Shown: positions 36,170-49,127, counted from the stretch's first letter. The stretch is 64,000 bases of DNA from Akanthomyces muscarius (GCF_028009165.1 NC_079245.1:1364001-1428000); one strand, 5' to 3'. Numbers and translations: made by a program. The notes: generated by a model from the sequence alone, not told the origin.

Positions 36170-39080
36170 TCAATGCCACGGATTCTGGCCACCAGTGTAG
36201 CCTTCTTCTAGGGTTCTTTCTTCCAGATTGCGAATAAAGTCGCGGTTGCTTCGTCCTTGCTGCGCACGACTGCCGCGGCGGCCGGTGCGGGGCGCATTAT
36301 CGGCACCGGGCATCATCTCGCCAGGTGGAGGGTAGTAGGCAGGACTTGGCTGCAAACGAATCGGTTGCGTAGGGTCAAGATGGCTGGCAACACGCTGGAT
36401 GGCAGCAGGGATACCGCTCTGTTGTTGCTCCATGGTGGAAGCGCGCTGCCGATTGGTTCGCATGCCTCCTTGAGGATACATATTTTGCTGCGGAACATTC
36501 CCATAAGGTCCCGGGGCCAACTGCTGAGGCTGGGAAGGTTGCTGGATAACCATTGGGTTGTACTGGGCTCCTTGCGGAACGTAAGGCGAGGCGACATTGC
36601 CGTGTGCAGCAGGTCCTGGGGCATACATTGGGTTGTTTCCGTACATCGGGGCTTGCTGGTGGCCGGCCTGTGCGTAATTGCCGGGCGGCATGTTGGCGTA
36701 GGCTGGTCCTTGAGCGACCGAGTTGGCTTGTGCCTGAGCCTGGGCCTGGGCCTGGGCCTGAGCCGCCTGCGCACGCTGCTTGCTGAGGGCCTCCGCTTGT
36801 TGTTGTTGGTGTGTTCCTGGTGCTGGCGATCTGTTCAGAGAACTAGACTTAAGGTTCATCGGCGGCACGAATGGACCGGTGTACTTTTGCTGCGTAATAA
36901 AAGGGTGCAGCTTGGCCTGCTGCGGTGACCAGCGCTCGAGGGGGTTGATGCTGAGCAAGCCTCGGACAAAATCGATAAAAGCAATTCGGTTATTCATTTC
37001 TATTCGTGTCAGGTTCAAAGTGGGGTCATGTGAAGCATTGGGCAACTCACCTCGATCAATTTCGCTCTGTTTCATGTTCTTTCTCGGCATTGGGTAGGAC
37101 TTGATGATCTCTGGTAGGGTGCTCGCTTGGAAGTACTTCTTGCTGGGTTGCTCCTTAGTGTTGCGTTCGCGAGCATACTGTTCCATACTCTTCAGCTGGT
37201 AGGTGCGACGGCCATATTCGTCTTGGCGCTTCTCGAAAAAGTCGCCTGACTGTTTGCCCATTTCCAGCATCCAGCTAGGAGGGTTGCCAAGCATCTCCAC
37301 GATGCGGGAGACTTGGTTGTATTCGGAAGAGCCGGGGAACAATGGCAGGCCCAGGAAAAGCTCGACCAGGATGCAGCCCAAAGACCATATGTCGATAGCT
37401 GACGAGTATGGCAGTCCTAGCAGGACCTCGGGGCATCGATAGAATCTCGATTGGATATATGTGTAGACCGTCTGTCGTTCATCGCAGGCGGAGCCGAAAT
37501 CAATAATCTTGATTATTGGGCTTTCCAAATTCTTCAGCAAGATGTTTTCAGGTTTCAAGTCGCAATGGATGAGCCGGGCCTTGTTGAGGAGGGCAAGACC
37601 GTTGAGCAGCTGCTGGGCAAAGACTCTGACCAAAGTCGTGCTGAGACCACGGAATTGATTCTGCTTGATGAGTTCATACAGGTTGACACTAAGCAGTTCA
37701 AAGACAAGGCAAAGATGTTGGCGATGGATAAAAGTATCCTTGAGTCGCAAAAGGTGGTGATCGTCATTTTTGTCGAGTTTGGTGTTGAGCTGAAAGGCCA
37801 ATTAGCTTCGCGATTAAGTAAGAGTAAAGAGCGGCATACCAAATCCAGAACTGATACTTCCATCATGCTCTGGTTAAAGTAGGCTGTTCTGTTCTTGATG
37901 ACCTTGACGGCTACGACTTCTTGGGTCTTGAGGTTCTGGCATTTCACGACCTGCCCAAACGTTCCCTGGCCGAGGACATCGAGAATGAGGTACCGGTTTC
38001 TACAAAGCGATTAGAGACGTGAAAGGATGATTAGAAGGTGAGAGTGGAAGCAATCATACTTGTGTCCAGCTTCCTCGGAGCCCAGAATATCGTTGACGTA
38101 TAGAATGTAATCGCTGTCCTCGTTGTCATAGCCATCGTTCTTGCTGCCCTTGCTGGGCTTCGTCAAGACTCTGCGGGGGTTCCGTGATGTTTCGTACTTG
38201 AAGCTCGGGTTGCAGATTCGATAGGTAGCCGGTAGATGGGCTGTAAGAGCTTGAAGAGGCTATGAATAGATTTAGTATGACCGTCGTCCACCGAAGTTGG
38301 TGGTGGGCTGAAACATACGCTGATAAAGCCACCTTCGGGGTTCGCTCGTCGGAAGGCTGGCTGACGATTGTTCTTTGGCTGGAGATCCGAGACGGCGCGC
38401 AGCTTGCGAAACTCGGGGACGCGCTTGACTGTCGGGGCATTGGGTCGCTGCGGCGATTTGGTGTTGAAAGTGCCGTCGAGATGGGCGACCGTGGCGGAGG
38501 GGTAGCCATCGGTGCCGCTGGGGCCATAAGGCGACATGGGGGGTAGCTGCGCGTTTTGCGGACGACCAGCGTAGTAAGGGCTCTGAGGATATTCAGATGC
38601 GCCCGCAGGAGACTGCGTCTGAGATGGCGGGCCAGAAAACTGGCTCTGCTTGGCGGCGCCGTACGGCGAGGTGGGCGAGAGCGTCTCCATTGGCGAGTAG
38701 CGCTGAGCGGCCGACGACGGCTGATCGTGAGGGGAGTGCAGCGAAGCGGCACGACCACCCGACATGTGCTGCTGGTGATGGGGCCTCATGGCGTACTTGA
38801 TGCCAGCATGGGAGTCGATGGCGTCGCGCATGGCAACGTCGCCATTTCCGTCGCGAGGCTGACCAGCGGCCATGGGGGAGACGGCCGGGTTCCCGTGATG
38901 AACGGCAGGAGCAGCAGCAACGGCAGCGGGGATAGCGGCGGCGGGATGATACTGGTCATAAGCGTAGCCGGCAGGCGGCTGGTGCTGGCCAGCAGAAGGA
39001 GGAGACATCTGCGCATTGCCATTATGACGGCGCGAGGAAGCCCCGGCCGGGTCGTGATACTGTTGCCAGTTGGGATCCAT
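36170..39080 (-). CDS. YAK1: DYRK-family protein kinase Yak1
   Basis: Five exons on the minus strand: 39080-38319, 38259-38060, 37999-37840, 37789-37051 and 36999-36170, 896 residues. Yak1 is a growth-antagonising kinase downstream of PKA/TOR in stress and starvation. The first 320 residues are P/Q/S-rich and disordered. The kinase domain begins NRYLILDVLGQGTFGQV (about 322), with the ATP lysine in VAVKVIKN, catalytic loop HCDLKPENIL (about 447; the C in place of R of HRD is usual in DYRKs), DFGSA (about 469) and the activation loop YTYIQSRFYR with the Y-x-Y autophosphorylation site. After the kinase a Q/A/P-rich tail follows, including alternating QA residues encoded by a hexamer repeat. Intron 4 (37050-37000, 51 nt) is stop-free and a multiple of three. 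Confidence 0.93.
36731..36765. repeat. Hexamer repeat encoding (QA)n in YAK1
   Basis: Tandem CCTGGG/CCTGAG hexamers on the + strand encode alternating Gln-Ala in the disordered tail of YAK1. Such tracts vary in length between strains. Confidence 0.75.
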
Positions 39081-41587
39081 TGCTCAGGCTCGGTGGGACA
39101 ATGGCTGGCGACAGAAGCGGTTGGGGCGTAATTCGGCAGTCAATGAAGCATTCGCGGGTTCGCTCTGGTGCTGCTCTGCTGGGGCAGTGCGATGTTCGAT
39201 TTCGCGGCTTGGTGTTGTGTGGGCGTCGGCGGTTGTGTTGACCTTTGAGCCCAGCCAGCCAGACAGCGAAGCCACGCACCGAGCAACAGGCTAGGTTTCC
39301 CCCCAGGTGCCGGATTGGATAGCGAGAGAGGAACAGCAGGGCCGGTGGGCAGCGTGGTACGACGCAAGCGCGGATGAGCAGCGACGGGGGAAAATCGACG
39401 GGCTAGGAAGAAAGAAACAAAGCCGTCGGCAAGGGCCTGCCTGGGAGGATGGTTTGGAGAGAAAGGAAGACGGCAGACAGGGAAGCTGGGGGCGAAAGCT
39501 GTATAATGGCGCGCGTCAAAAGGCGGCGTGGGGTTGTGTTGGTGAGTTGCGGTGGTGCTATTTGGGTAGCGAGGTACATGTGATGACAGCGGCCGACGGT
39601 AGCTGGCTAAGGTACCTCGACAGCGTGGCAGCTACGACGAAGACGGGCTGCCAGCTCTGGCGCCTTGTTTGGGGCTGTCAGGACTCACAAGTCAGAAGTG
39701 GTGGTGGCCTGCATCCGGTTTAGTGGTTGACGCCTGTTGATGCCCCAGTCTGTGCTACGTCTACAGCGCTGTTGACAGCCAAACAACCAACCTGCCTTGT
39801 GCTTGATGCAGCCGCCCACAGCTCTCTATTTTGGGCGGAGAGGGGCGTCTTTCCAGGGCTCCCGTCCATCCACCGAGCAGCAAAGCAGGTCACCGCTAGC
39901 GCTGCCGTCCCCCCGCCACCGAGCCCACTGCCCAGCCTGCTGACACAAGTGGTGCTGCCCCCCAAGCGAGGGCAAAGGCACCTCCAACAGAAGAGTCATT
40001 TTGTAAAGCGAAAAACGGAGATGGTTCGTTCTCAATATATAATTGATAGTCTTTTCTGCCACTCTCTCTCAGATGATGTCGTGAGCTATCAAAACGTTGA
40101 TGCTACGGCAAGTGGCCGCACCTGATGGCTGCCCAATCACGCCCTGAGGCCAAGGAGGGGGGCTTCTGCTTCGACTTGGCTTTGCTGGGCGACGTTACAC
40201 TCTTACCTTTCAGCAGAACCGCACCGACCTGGACATCCTCTCAAGTGTCAATCGTGCGCGCGCATTTGCTTCTCAGAGCTAGGGCTGTTGCCTGTGACCC
40301 CGGCCTGTCGCACTCCCTGCCGCTTACATGGCCTACCTGGCGCAACCAGGCTACATACCATCATACCAAGACTGGAAGCCCATTACGCCTCAGAAACGCC
40401 TCGCCAGTGCACTCCCGACAGCGGGTCGCCTCATGTCATGAAAGTTGCCTTTGAATAGTAACATGCAGGAAATGTCACTAGAGTGTGCACTCTCGACTCT
40501 TTGCATGGTTTTCACCATTTGGCCCGCTCACAAGGCGTTGGCATTGTCCAGCACTTGGGTATGTGGTGTGTGGTAGCGGCAAGGTTTAGACCAAAAAGCT
40601 CTCCGCCTTTTTTACGCACAACCTCGTCGTACACCGTGGATCAAATGGGTAATCATGATAATTGCCCCCATCTTCCGGAAAGCTTTTCTCTCCTGTTCTC
40701 GCAGGACAGCCATCCAAGGCATAGAGAAAGTGGCAATTATCTCGATCAGTCGCAACCAGACGTAAATCAGGCAACCTCGCCGCAAACACGCACTATATCG
40801 GGTTCCCCTTAGAAATCCAGTCGAGGGATGAATTGTTAAATGACTGCATGTATTTGTCGGGAGGTTCCCTGTAGACCCTGACCACGCTCATCGCTCCATC
40901 TCTCAAATACTATAACAAACTACCCCTGTGAAAACATAAAATAGTTTTTTTCCGTCATTGTCGCTGCCTCCATAAGAGAGCTGACTTATGCGCTTGAAGC
41001 AAGCTGCTGTGGCGTACCATGCAAAAACAATATTTAGCATGCAAATTTCGTAAAGGGGTATCCAGGAAGGCCATAAAAACGAGAATAATGCTTGTGAGTG
41101 GAAAGGAAAAAGAAATACCAAAACTTTTTGCCAGCCTTTGGTCCCAACTGCTTGGGAGTGTTCGAAGAAAAGGAAGAGGGAATCAGAAATCTGACCAGAT
41201 ACGTCACGCTGCAGCCACTTCAGAAAAAAAAAGACAATGATATCAAGACGAAGGATAAGAGTATAAAGGTAAAGAAACGAGGCGAAAATAAGCAAGCGAG
41301 ATCAAAGCGCACAAGCTTCCCGAACGGAAAGAAAGAAATTGGATGAGTATGGAGAGATAAGAGAGGAGAGTGAACAAACAAAAAGGCATTCAACGTCCAA
41401 AAAACCATCATGATCTCCGCTGCACGCTTTGTGAGGGTAGAGATGTGAGAAACAGGATATCAGAAATGGAAAACAAGAAGAAAAGAACCGATTCACAACC
41501 TATACTCCCACGTTCTGTGCACTCTTTGTGATGTTTTGCTTACCACATAGGTCATCACCGAAAGCTTTTTACGTCTGTACTCAGATC
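39081..41587. other. Intergenic region upstream of YAK1 and downstream of PUB1
   Basis: 2.5 kb. The part next to 39080 must hold the YAK1 promoter and leader; the part near 41588 the PUB1 3' UTR. A/G-rich runs lie at 41100-41370. I see no conserved coding segment and no RNA gene on either strand. Confidence 0.55.
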
Positions 41588-43172
41588 TCAAGACTGATAG
41601 CCCGCAAACTGTCCAGGAGGGGGCTGCGTCCACTGGCCACCATTGGGGTGTTGGCCTCGGCCGTAGCCACCAGCGCTCTGGGGAGGCGCGCTGTAGCCCA
41701 TGGGAGAGCCAGCAAAGCCACCAGGAGAGCCAGTCTGAGCGGCTGGGTAGTTTCCAGGCTGACCACCGTATTGGGCTACCGAGAGAGTTGTATCAGCACT
41801 GTACAACTGCCTTGCGCCTGAGAATAACTCACCACCATACTGAGGATAATAGGAGCCAGTGAAGCCGGGTCCTTGGGCGCTCTGAGGGCTGTAGGGCTGG
41901 GCAGGATCAAATCCCTGGTTGGGAGTCTTGTCCTTGCCCCACTGGACACATGTTAGCAAACTGAGGAGAAGCTGTTTAAGGGTAATTTCAACTTACGCTG
42001 CACTTGAGCGGCCGTCCATTTACATTGTACCCGTTCATTTGGCAGATAGACAGAGAGGCGTTCTCATGAGTGTCCATCTTGATAAAAGCAAAACCACGGT
42101 CGGCCTGGAAGCGAGACTCAACGACGAAGCCAAAGTTCTGGAAGAGAGGGACCACGTCGTTCGGGGTCGTATATGGTGTCAGATTGCCAACGTAGACGGT
42201 GGTCTGCCAGTTAGGCGTCTGGGCCTGAATAACGTCGTAACTACCAACACCATGGGTGGGGAATTGGTGGTGGCCAAAGGGGGTCGTGGGCGTCAGGCCC
42301 ATAGCCTGCATCGCCTGTTGCTGAGCCATTGATGGCTGTCCCTTTTGGTTGGCCCAGTTGCAACGGATGGCACGAGAGCCGAGCCACTCGCCATCCATGG
42401 AGCTCAAGGCCTTCTCAGCCTCCGGGCGATCACGGAAGGCAACAAAGCCATAGCCACGGGAGCGGCCCGTCTTCATGTCCCACATAACACGGGCTTCAGA
42501 AACGGAACCGAAGGCGGAGAAGGCCTGGGTGAGGATTTCATCGTTCACTTCGTTGGAAAGATCACCGACGAAAATGTGGAAGTGGCCAGAGGTATCTTCC
42601 TTGCCGGAGGTGTTGGACTGATAAGCCCAGTTGACACGGATTTCCTATAGCATGTTAGACGCGCCTTGCGTTACACGTTGGTTTCTCTTCGCTGTCACAT
42701 ACCGACTGATGAACTCGGCGTCCGTTCAGGGTTTGCATAGCACGCTCAGCCGCGCCAGGATCGTCGTACTCAACGAATCCGTAGTTAAAGCCCTTGGCCT
42801 GTAAGTCAAACAGTTAGCACGAGCCATCGACGATGTCGATATGGTGTACTTTACATTCTTGTCGGGGATAATCTTGACATTCTGGACATGACCAGTAGTC
42901 TCGAAAATCTGGCGCAGGACATCCTCAGTCACTCGCTGGTCAAGGCCACCGACGTAGAGAGCGCGCTTGTTAGGCTCGGGAGCAGCTCGTCTGAATCCGC
43001 CAGGGCTCGTGGGCGACATGACGCCACCGTTCTCGCCCATGGGAGAGGTCATGGCAGTCGGAATAGGATTGTTGTTGGCAGGAATATGCAGAGGAGGCGG
43101 CGCCATGGCATTGCCAGAGCCATTCTGGGGAGCCGATGAGGCGGGGGGTGCATTGCTCGAAGTATCAGTCAT
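41588..43172 (-). CDS. PUB1: PUB1/TIA1-type RNA-binding protein with three RRMs
   Basis: Five exons on the minus strand: 43172-42855, 42798-42703, 42644-41997, 41941-41833 and 41775-41588, 452 residues. Three RRMs are visible. RRM1: ALYVGGLDQRVTEDVLRQIF to KGFNYGFVEYDD. RRM2: FHIFVGDLSNEVNDEILTQA with RGYGFVAFRD. RRM3: TVYVGNLTPYTTPNDVVPLF with RGFAFIKMDTHENA. The tail is rich in Q, G, Y and P (for example YGGQPGNYPAAQTGSPGG), as expected for a stress-granule protein. PUB1/TIA1 proteins bind U-rich mRNA elements and act in mRNA stability, splicing and stress-granule assembly. RNP1 and RNP2 aromatics are intact. An intron breaks RRM1 right after the first half (42854-42799), a common fungal arrangement. 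Confidence 0.92.
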
Positions 43173-45487
43173 GGTGGCGATGGATATTAATTAGTCGAGA
43201 TATTCGAAATCGTAAACGGGGCGGAAATGCGACAAGATTTGAAGATGTTGGAAAGACGGCAAGATTGACGGTGCAGTAGCAGCCAAGTTGGGCGTCTAAT
43301 GTCTAATTAAAATATCGGTGACGGGAGAGGGGCACACAAGCGTCAGGACGAGATATCAATGCCCAACGTAGGGGAAGAGAGTTGCAGAACCGTATAGGGA
43401 AGCCAAAGTCGCTAGCACAAGAAGGAAACAATGCGGCGGCGACAAGAGTCTCGGGCTGCTATGCAGATCGAATGTCCAGGAAAAGGGGCGAGGACTCAAA
43501 AAGTCGAGTAAGTCGGGGGGTGCGTGATGTTGTGAAGTAGGCGGTCGAGGGAAGAGAGGAGAACTTATTAGAAGCCAGACGCAAGGAAACGATACAAAAA
43601 AAAAGCGTAAACCGGGCAGACAAGGATCCTGAGAAATCTCAAAAACAGATCCCAAAGTACGTCGGACCAAACACACGCTGCTCGAAAGAAAAAAAAAATC
43701 AATTTCTTTTTGGGGTGACTGGTGATGTGACGGGGTAGGCAGGAAGCAAGCCAGACAGCAAAGTGGGAGAATAATAATTAAAAGACGCCCCGAAGAAGCT
43801 AGTGTTATTTCCACGGTGGAGAGTCCAAAAGGCTTCTGTGGGCGGGCGGCCGGGCGCTGGATGAGCTGTGGCAAGTGCTGAGCTGAGCCACGTTTAGTCA
43901 GCCGGTCCCTGGATCAGGGGGCTGGTTTGGTTCCTGGCTAAGGCTGCACTGGGAGCATGCACGCGCCAGAGTATTTGCGATTTATGCATCAGAATGGCAT
44001 GAATACTGGACGAATTCAATTGATTTTTACATTTAATCAATCGCTTACCGTGATTTTAGAGCAATGATATCTGAAGATCCTCTTATGCGGTACAACACTA
44101 GTTCCACATTCTGCGTACTTCACTTGAGTCCTGCGGGGAAAGGCTCAAGTGTCACCGGCCTCGTGCATAGATGAAAGCCAGCCCGCTCCCCAGTAATTAG
44201 TAGTCGTATGGTCTGCACATTATTATTAGGCCATGCTTGCTGCACTGCAAGTTTCTGGTGCTACCGCACACTCGATCAAGGTGTTTCGACCGTAATAGAT
44301 AAGAAATCGACCAACAGAGAGCGCAGCAGGGATCGAACCTGCAAGGGAAGGGGCGAGGGAAGCGTCATCAGCACGGCTAATAGTCGCTTTATTAAGAAAA
44401 CAAGTTAGGGTTTATGGTGAATCGCAGTGGGTATACAAACCTAGTGTCCAGCTGCCAAGAAGCTTCAATCAGCGCCAAAGGAGAGGGTATTTATTACCTC
44501 GCAATGTCACTCGAGGCCTCGTAGAAGGTCAGCAAAGGCGGCAGCGACACCTCCAAGTTAAGACCGTGGATATTACAAAATCTAAGGGAAAGCAACTTAT
44601 TTATATATAATTTACCATTATTTGAGGTGAACAGTGGCTTGAAAAATCTTTCATCTGCCTCTTCGCAGCACCGGGGCGTCAGAAACACGCCGCTTAAGTA
44701 GAAGAAGTAGCTTGGTAGCTTGTTATATCCTTGATCTGTTGTCTGTCGTTGCCGTTAAATTGCACTTCTTTTCTTCTTTCTATTTCTCTCATCTTCCTTA
44801 TTTTTCGTATTTTTCTTTGATTTCTATCTTTTTGCAATAGCTACCTGGATAGCAGCCCAGCCCGCTGACGTTTTTTCTTGGTACACCTATGGTAGGGTGG
44901 GTTCGGGGCGCAAAGAGCGCTGCGAGGCTGCGTGGCGGCGAAGCCCACCAAGGTCACCAAAAAAAAAACCCTTCCTCGCCCAGGGACACATTGCTTGTAC
45001 GTCGTGTCGTTAACGTAAGTTACCTCGCAATTTTGGCGCTACGGATAGCCATCATGGCTCGACACGAGGTAGGTAGTTACCTCCCACCCAGACAGAGCTG
45101 GCATTTCTAGGCGTGGTGCGTCAGCGCAACTTTTTTTCTACACTTTGAGACTGGCTCTCCTGACTTTTGTCCACAGCCACCACTCGAACTCACCTCTTCT
45201 CTCCTCCCATTTTTTTTTGTTCTTGTACGATTGTTCACGTCTCTTCCAACGCCTGCCATGACTTCTCGGCCCTAATCGCTTTTTTTCTCTCCTACGCTTC
45301 TCCATCGTTGCTCTCCTGTCGATCGTTTCAGCGGGCCGTTCGCTTCAGTCCCCTTGTTAGCTGACCTTTGACTACCACGACGACGACTAGGCCCCATCTT
45401 GACCAACACGAGGAAACTCGCTCATCCCGCCTTCGCACGGCCAGCAAACAGCCTGCGCCGCCACCGCCGTCGCCGCCGCCCTGCACA
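43173..45487. other. Divergent intergenic region, PUB1 / transporter
   Basis: 2.3 kb. It holds the PUB1 5' leader (purine- and A-rich tracts 43560-43700), a B-box-like sequence near 44331-44348 on the minus strand, an AT-rich stretch with a short minus-strand open frame (44494-44688, see findings), and a T/C-rich leader in front of the transporter (45130-45360). No gene is called with confidence. Confidence 0.55.
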
Positions 45488-47036
45488 ATGGAAAAGTTTC
45501 CCGAATTGGATACGTCGCTAGGCGTGCGCTCGCCCAGTCCCTACAAGTCGCCATCGGGGTACTCGAATGGGAGCGCATCCCTTTCGGATCGCGGTGCCGC
45601 CTTTTCTTCCTCCAAGAGGGAAAACGGGCACCACCTCCCGCCGCCCGGTCTGGGCATCTGGAATAATAACAACAATCACAATGGCGCCGCCCGCGGCCAC
45701 ACGCGGCAAAAGAGTCTGAGTGACGCGTTTCGCACGATTCGCACTAGGAATGGCAGCCTCAGCCAAAACGCTCACGAGATTGCCGATGCGCTCAAGGCGC
45801 CCGTATCGCCCAAGCTCATTGTACGATGATCCCGATCATCTGCTGCTAGCTTGCATGCTAATTGATGTCCAGATACTCTGTATAACATGGTACATGTCAT
45901 CCGCCCTCACCAACACCTCCTCGAAATCGATCCTCAACGCCTTCAACATGCCTGCGACACTCACCCTGGTGCAGTTTGCATTTGTCTCGACACTCTGCAT
46001 GGCCATGGCGTGGCTCGCCACCATCTTCCCCGTCCTCCGCGAAAAGATTACCGCTCTCCAACATCCCATCCGACCCCCGACGCGCGACGTTATCATGACG
46101 ACCCTGCCCCTCGCGGCATTTCAGATCTTCGGCCATCTCCTCAGCTCGAGCGCCACTTCGCGCATTCCCGTGTCGCTTGTTCACACAATCAAGGGCCTGT
46201 CGCCTCTATTTACAGTCCTGGCCTACCGATTCATTTACAACATTCGCTATCCGCAGGCGACCTACCTCTCTCTCATACCTTTAACGCTTGGCGTCATGCT
46301 GGCTTGCTCCGGAAAGCATGGCTTCGGAGGACAGTTGCTTGGTGTATTTCAAGCGTTCCTCGCCGCTATTATTTTTGTCACGCAAAATATCTTCTCCAAG
46401 AAATTATTCAACGAGGCAGCCAAGGTCGAGAACGGCGTCGTTGGTGCCAATTCTAAGAAGCTTGACAAGCTCAACCTGCTCTGCTACTCGTCTGGCATGG
46501 CCTTTTTGCTCACCTTGCCGATTTGGTTCTTCGCAGAGGGCATCACGCTGCTGCGCGACGTTCTGCAAGACGGCGCGGTCGAGTTGAGTAACAAGCCCAA
46601 CGCCTTTGACCACGGTCGCCTGACGGTCGAGTTCATCTTCAACGGCGTCTTCCACTTTGGCCAGAACATCCTCGCCTTTGTCCTCCTCTCGATGGTGTCG
46701 CCGGTCACGTACTCCGTGGCCAGCCTGCTGAAGCGCGTCTTCGTCATCGTGCTCGCCATCCTCTGGTTCCGCAGCCCCATGAGCCCGGTGCAGGGTCTTG
46801 GCATCGCGCTGACCATCCTTGGCCTCTACCTGTACGACCGCACGAGCGAGAGCAACAAGGCCGACCGCAAGGCCCAGGCCATGACGCAGTCCCGCGCCGG
46901 AACGCCGCTACTGCCCATCAACGAGGTCGCGAGCCGCAGCCGAAACGGCTTCATCCCCACGCCGTCGCGCCCCATTTCACAGGGTTACGGATACTTTGGC
47001 CCAAGTGCTGGCGACTCCAAGAGATCCGATGACTAA
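45488..47036 (+). CDS. Triose-phosphate-transporter family protein, Sly41-like
   Basis: Exons 45488-45820 and 45873-47036, 498 residues. The first 110 residues are soluble and S/N/G-rich. Exon 2 encodes about ten hydrophobic segments of the drug/metabolite transporter superfamily TPT branch: TWYMSSALTNTSSKSILN at the first helix, TLVQFAFVSTLCMAMAWLAT, the SLVHTIKGLSPLFTVLAYRF block (family K-x-x-x-P-x-F-T pattern), FVTQNIFSKKLF, and near the end SPVTYSVASLLKRVFVIVLA. Sly41 in yeast suppresses defects in ER-Golgi transport; the substrate of this group is not settled. A short S/P-rich tail follows the last helix. The intron at 45821-45872 falls just before the first helix. Confidence 0.85.
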
Positions 47037-47514
47037 AGCGATGAGGGCTGTATTAGTTTTTTTTTCTCGCTTCCATTTCTTCATTTGCATTGGCAGACAA
47101 CGGGCTTGCGCTGCTCCCTTTAGACGTATTCCTCTTCTCGAGCCGTTTTGGTTCTTATCTCGTGTCGTTCAATTTTGGGCGTTTGTTTCGAATGGGTTTC
47201 CTTACAGCGAACGGCATGGGCGCGGCATATGTATTTTTTTCTTGAAAAAAAGACGTTGCGCAGGCGTGTTTTACGGCATATTCATCCACGCGCGAGACAA
47301 AACTTGGACTGGGTCCAGATATAGACAACAGATAGAAAGAAGTCCACATGTATAACGTCTCCTGTGGCTCCGAACCATATATTTTATAGAAGAGATGCAA
47401 GGTCTTGGATCGTTCTATCCTTGCATCGATTGTTTGGTCATTAAAACATTAGCGCTTGTCTATTATTTTACAATGCAGCGGTTTCGTATTCTGTACATGG
47501 TATCTTTGCAGGTG
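47037..47514. other. Convergent 3' intergenic region
   Basis: 478 bases between the transporter (+) and ORC5 (-). T-rich 3' UTR material; no gene seen. Confidence 0.6.
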
Positions 47515-49127
47515 CTACTCAATCAGCCACTCCTCAACCTCGACGCCAATGCTCCGTCCTATGCCGCGAATGGCCTCCCAGCCGACGTTGATCCTCCACT
47601 TGCCCGAGCGGTCCATCATGTCGCCCGCGCCCACGCGCACCAGGAGCCGCAGGCTGACCAGCGTCGCGAGCGCCATGCCCACGTCGCCGTCCACACCGGC
47701 GGCGCCGACGGGCCGCCCGTCGTCGATCCACTCGGCCCGCGTCGCTTCAAAGATGGCCATCATGCGTTCCAGCACAAACGCGTGCGAGCCCAGGAGCTTG
47801 CGCGCAATCTTGCGGTGCTTGCTCCGGCCAGGGCCACCTCGCGATGCAGTCCCTCCGCCGCCTCGCCGCCTCTTTCGGCCGTGGAAGAAGGTGGAAAAGA
47901 GCGTGAGGTCGTGTTTGGCAGGGTTGTGCGAGGCAAGGTAGGCGGCGAGAAGGAGCAGGCGCGCTATCGTAGGGAGCAGGGACGTGAGCTCTGTGATGTT
48001 GCTGGTTTTGACCTTGGCCGATATAGACCCTCCGGTCTTGGCCGGTGGTCCGGCGGCGGCGGCAGCGCTGGGCCGCACGGTGACTATGCTGGGGTTGAGG
48101 AGAGATTCGTCCTGGAAGTGTACGCGCGCAGCCACGAGCAGCTTGGAGAACTCCTTGGGCGTGTGCGTCTGCGCAACGATCGGGGCGGTGAATCGGGGCC
48201 ACAGCGCGTGGCAGCAGTCTTTAAACGACGGCAGCGTGCGCGAGGCGGCTCGTATCAGGGAGTCGTGCACGGCGGCGCAGAATCTCGCCCACAGGTCGCT
48301 CGTTTCCTGCTGCGTCGTGCCCTTGACGGGCTCCGGTGGCGAGAGCGCGAGGATGCGCACGTAATCCTGCTTCGTGTATGGGGGAAAGTGTAGATTGGCC
48401 GAGCCTGGAGAGCGCAGGAAGCCCGCCGGTGGCGATGTGACTATGATGACGCACGTAAGGCATGGTACCTGCGAAGCTTTCAGTCAGCGGTACTGTTTTA
48501 AATCGGCAGCTTCGCCCAGCAATTGTAATATTCTACCATTTCGGAAAGCCGCGCCAGTGCAGGAAGCAGCGTCGCCGGTGCATCGCGCTGCCTGTCGATC
48601 GAGTCGAGCACGAGAGCGAACCGCCACCGCGGGTCGTCGCGGCGGCTCTTCTCCTGCAGCATCTCGCCGAGCGCGACCGCGAGCTGCGCCATGGTCTCGC
48701 AGCGCTTCGGCGCCAGGTCGTGCGCCTGCAGCGCGGCCGCCACGGCGCTCACGATGCGCTCGTAGAGGTGCCGCACCGTGATGCACTGCGCGGCATCGAC
48801 GCGGGCGTGGCTGAGGCGCACCGGCGGCGCATCGGTCTGGTCTAGGTTCGGTTCGCAGAGTCGGTCGAGGAGGGCGGCTGTCACGCTAGATTTTCCCGTG
48901 GCCTCGGCACCGTGAATGACGAGGTTTCGGCAGGGAATCGCATCGGGCTATATGTCAAGGGCCTTGTGTGAACGACTGTGCCGTGCAGGTGGGAGGGAAG
49001 GCTTGGAGGGCAATGGGCATACGTTGATCAAGCTGGCCAGAGACCGTATTTGGTGCTCGCGGCACGGAAATTGCTGAAACAATGGAGTCAGTATCGACTC
49101 GTCTGGCAGCTTGAAGAGTGATTCCAT
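47515..49127 (-). CDS. ORC5: Origin recognition complex subunit 5
   Basis: Three exons on the minus strand: 49127-49023, 48947-48537 and 48468-47515, 489 residues. ORC5 is an AAA+ subunit of ORC, which marks replication origins and loads MCM. The start at 49127 gives MESLFKLPDESIL, followed by FPCREHQIRSLASLIN, the conserved N-terminal block. Exon 2 begins PDAIPCRNLVIHGAEATGKSS, with a GxxxTGKS Walker A. Exon 3 opens VPCLTCVIIVTSPPAGFL and contains the C-terminal winged-helix region ending VGWEAIRGIGRSIGVEVEEW. Internal exon 3 is alanine-rich with an R/G-rich loop (HGRKRRRGGGG). Walker B is the weaker FALVLDSIDR form. An ACGCGT hexamer lies 115 bases upstream of the ATG. It is in tandem with MMS22. 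Confidence 0.9.

Noticed and set aside
44320..44420. tRNA gene on the minus strand
   Set aside because: T-arm is good but acceptor stems do not pair and the anticodon arm cannot be formed without forcing an intron; kept only as a weak finding.
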